The notes beneath the pieces were generated by a model, which saw only the letters and a program-made list of their open reading frames with translations, ran no database searches and was not told where the DNA came from. A DNA stretch of 64,000 nt from the NCBI RefSeq assembly GCF_004362015.1, contig NZ_SNWW01000010.1, positions 1-64,000 on the forward strand, in the 5' to 3' direction. The DNA comes from Flavobacterium chryseum. GTDB taxonomy: Bacteria; Bacteroidota; Bacteroidia; Flavobacteriales; Flavobacteriaceae. Position numbers and translations under genes: made by a program. Positions 63,782 to 64,000 of this stretch are shown in pieces. Numbering within the stretch: position 1 is the first letter of the stretch; each line of letters opens with the position of its first letter.

Positions 63782-63803
63782 TGTAATCGATTGCACAAAT
63801 ATA
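63782..63803 (-). promoter_or_regulatory. Promoter and LacI operator of the exuT-kdu-uxaC operon
   Basis: On the minus strand TATATTTG (63796-63803, perfect TAnnTTTG) is directly followed by TGCAATCGATTACA (63782-63795), identical to the kduI operator. The remainder of 63655-64000 is AT-rich and shows no gene. Confidence 0.8.
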
Positions 63804-64000
63804 GTTTATAATCTTAATATTCCAAATTAATTATATAAAAAATTATTTTGATAGATAAAATAAACATTTCACATAAAAATATGTATTCAAAATTACAGAT
63901 TAAACAATATATCTGTTAAAAGCTCATATGCTAAATTTGTCCGTTTTAGGTGTGAAAATAGTACTAAAATCAAGGCTTCTAATTTTATTTATAAAGACTA

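Overview
The window looks like a chromosomal segment of a Flavobacterium-type member of the Bacteroidota. It is AT-rich, carries three SusC/SusD outer-membrane pairs, has promoter elements of the TAnnTTTG type instead of sigma70 boxes, lacks clear Shine-Dalgarno sequences, and has many short palindromic intergenic repeats. Almost the whole window is one pectin-utilisation locus. No tRNA, rRNA, CRISPR, transposase or phage integrase was seen.

Region 1 (about 0.2-31.2 kb) handles rhamnogalacturonan. It holds two SusC/SusD pairs (4.0-7.1 with 2.0-4.0 kb, and 23.7-26.9 with 22.2-23.7 kb), a PL11 rhamnogalacturonan lyase, two GH105 unsaturated-uronyl hydrolases, a GH106 alpha-L-rhamnosidase, a two-domain CE12 acetylesterase, a SGNH acetylesterase, a divergent GH28, rhamnose mutarotase, and three proteins of unproven function (a DUF4450-like protein, a six-hairpin glycosidase-like protein and a beta-propeller hydrolase-like protein). 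Five promoters here share one architecture: two CAGGAT-type half-sites 10 bp apart, then exactly 21 bp, then a TAnnTTTG-type box. A sixth site is degenerate. I read this as one regulon driven by an activator encoded outside the window.

Region 2 (31.2-33.5 kb) is a break in the locus: a short truncated-looking surface protein, an unrecognised small gene, and about 1.5 kb without a convincing gene.

Region 3 (33.5-51.0 kb) handles homogalacturonan. It has CE12, two canonical GH28 polygalacturonases, a PL10-CE8 pectate lyase/methylesterase fusion, GH43, two tandem GH105 paralogues, a DUF4861 protein, an alpha/beta esterase and the third SusC/SusD pair. The operon that begins with the GH28 at 50.96 kb is transcribed away from a LacI-family regulator gene.

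Region 4 (51.2-63.7 kb) is the cytoplasmic hexuronate pathway: two ExuT-type transporters, KduI and KduD for unsaturated uronate, UxaC, UxaB and UxaA for galacturonate, and KdgK and KdgA to pyruvate and glyceraldehyde 3-phosphate. Near-identical 14-bp palindromes (TGTAATCGATTRCA) directly follow the -7 boxes of three promoters, and a variant lies in front of lacI. The LacI protein therefore probably represses the homogalacturonan operon and the catabolic genes together.

The genes form a chain: surface lyases and esterases cut the polymer, SusC/D imports oligomers, periplasmic GH105, GH28, GH106 and GH43 enzymes release monomers, ExuT imports uronates, and Uxa/Kdu/Kdg enzymes feed them to central metabolism. 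Only rhamnose mutarotase represents rhamnose metabolism, so the remaining rhamnose genes must lie elsewhere.
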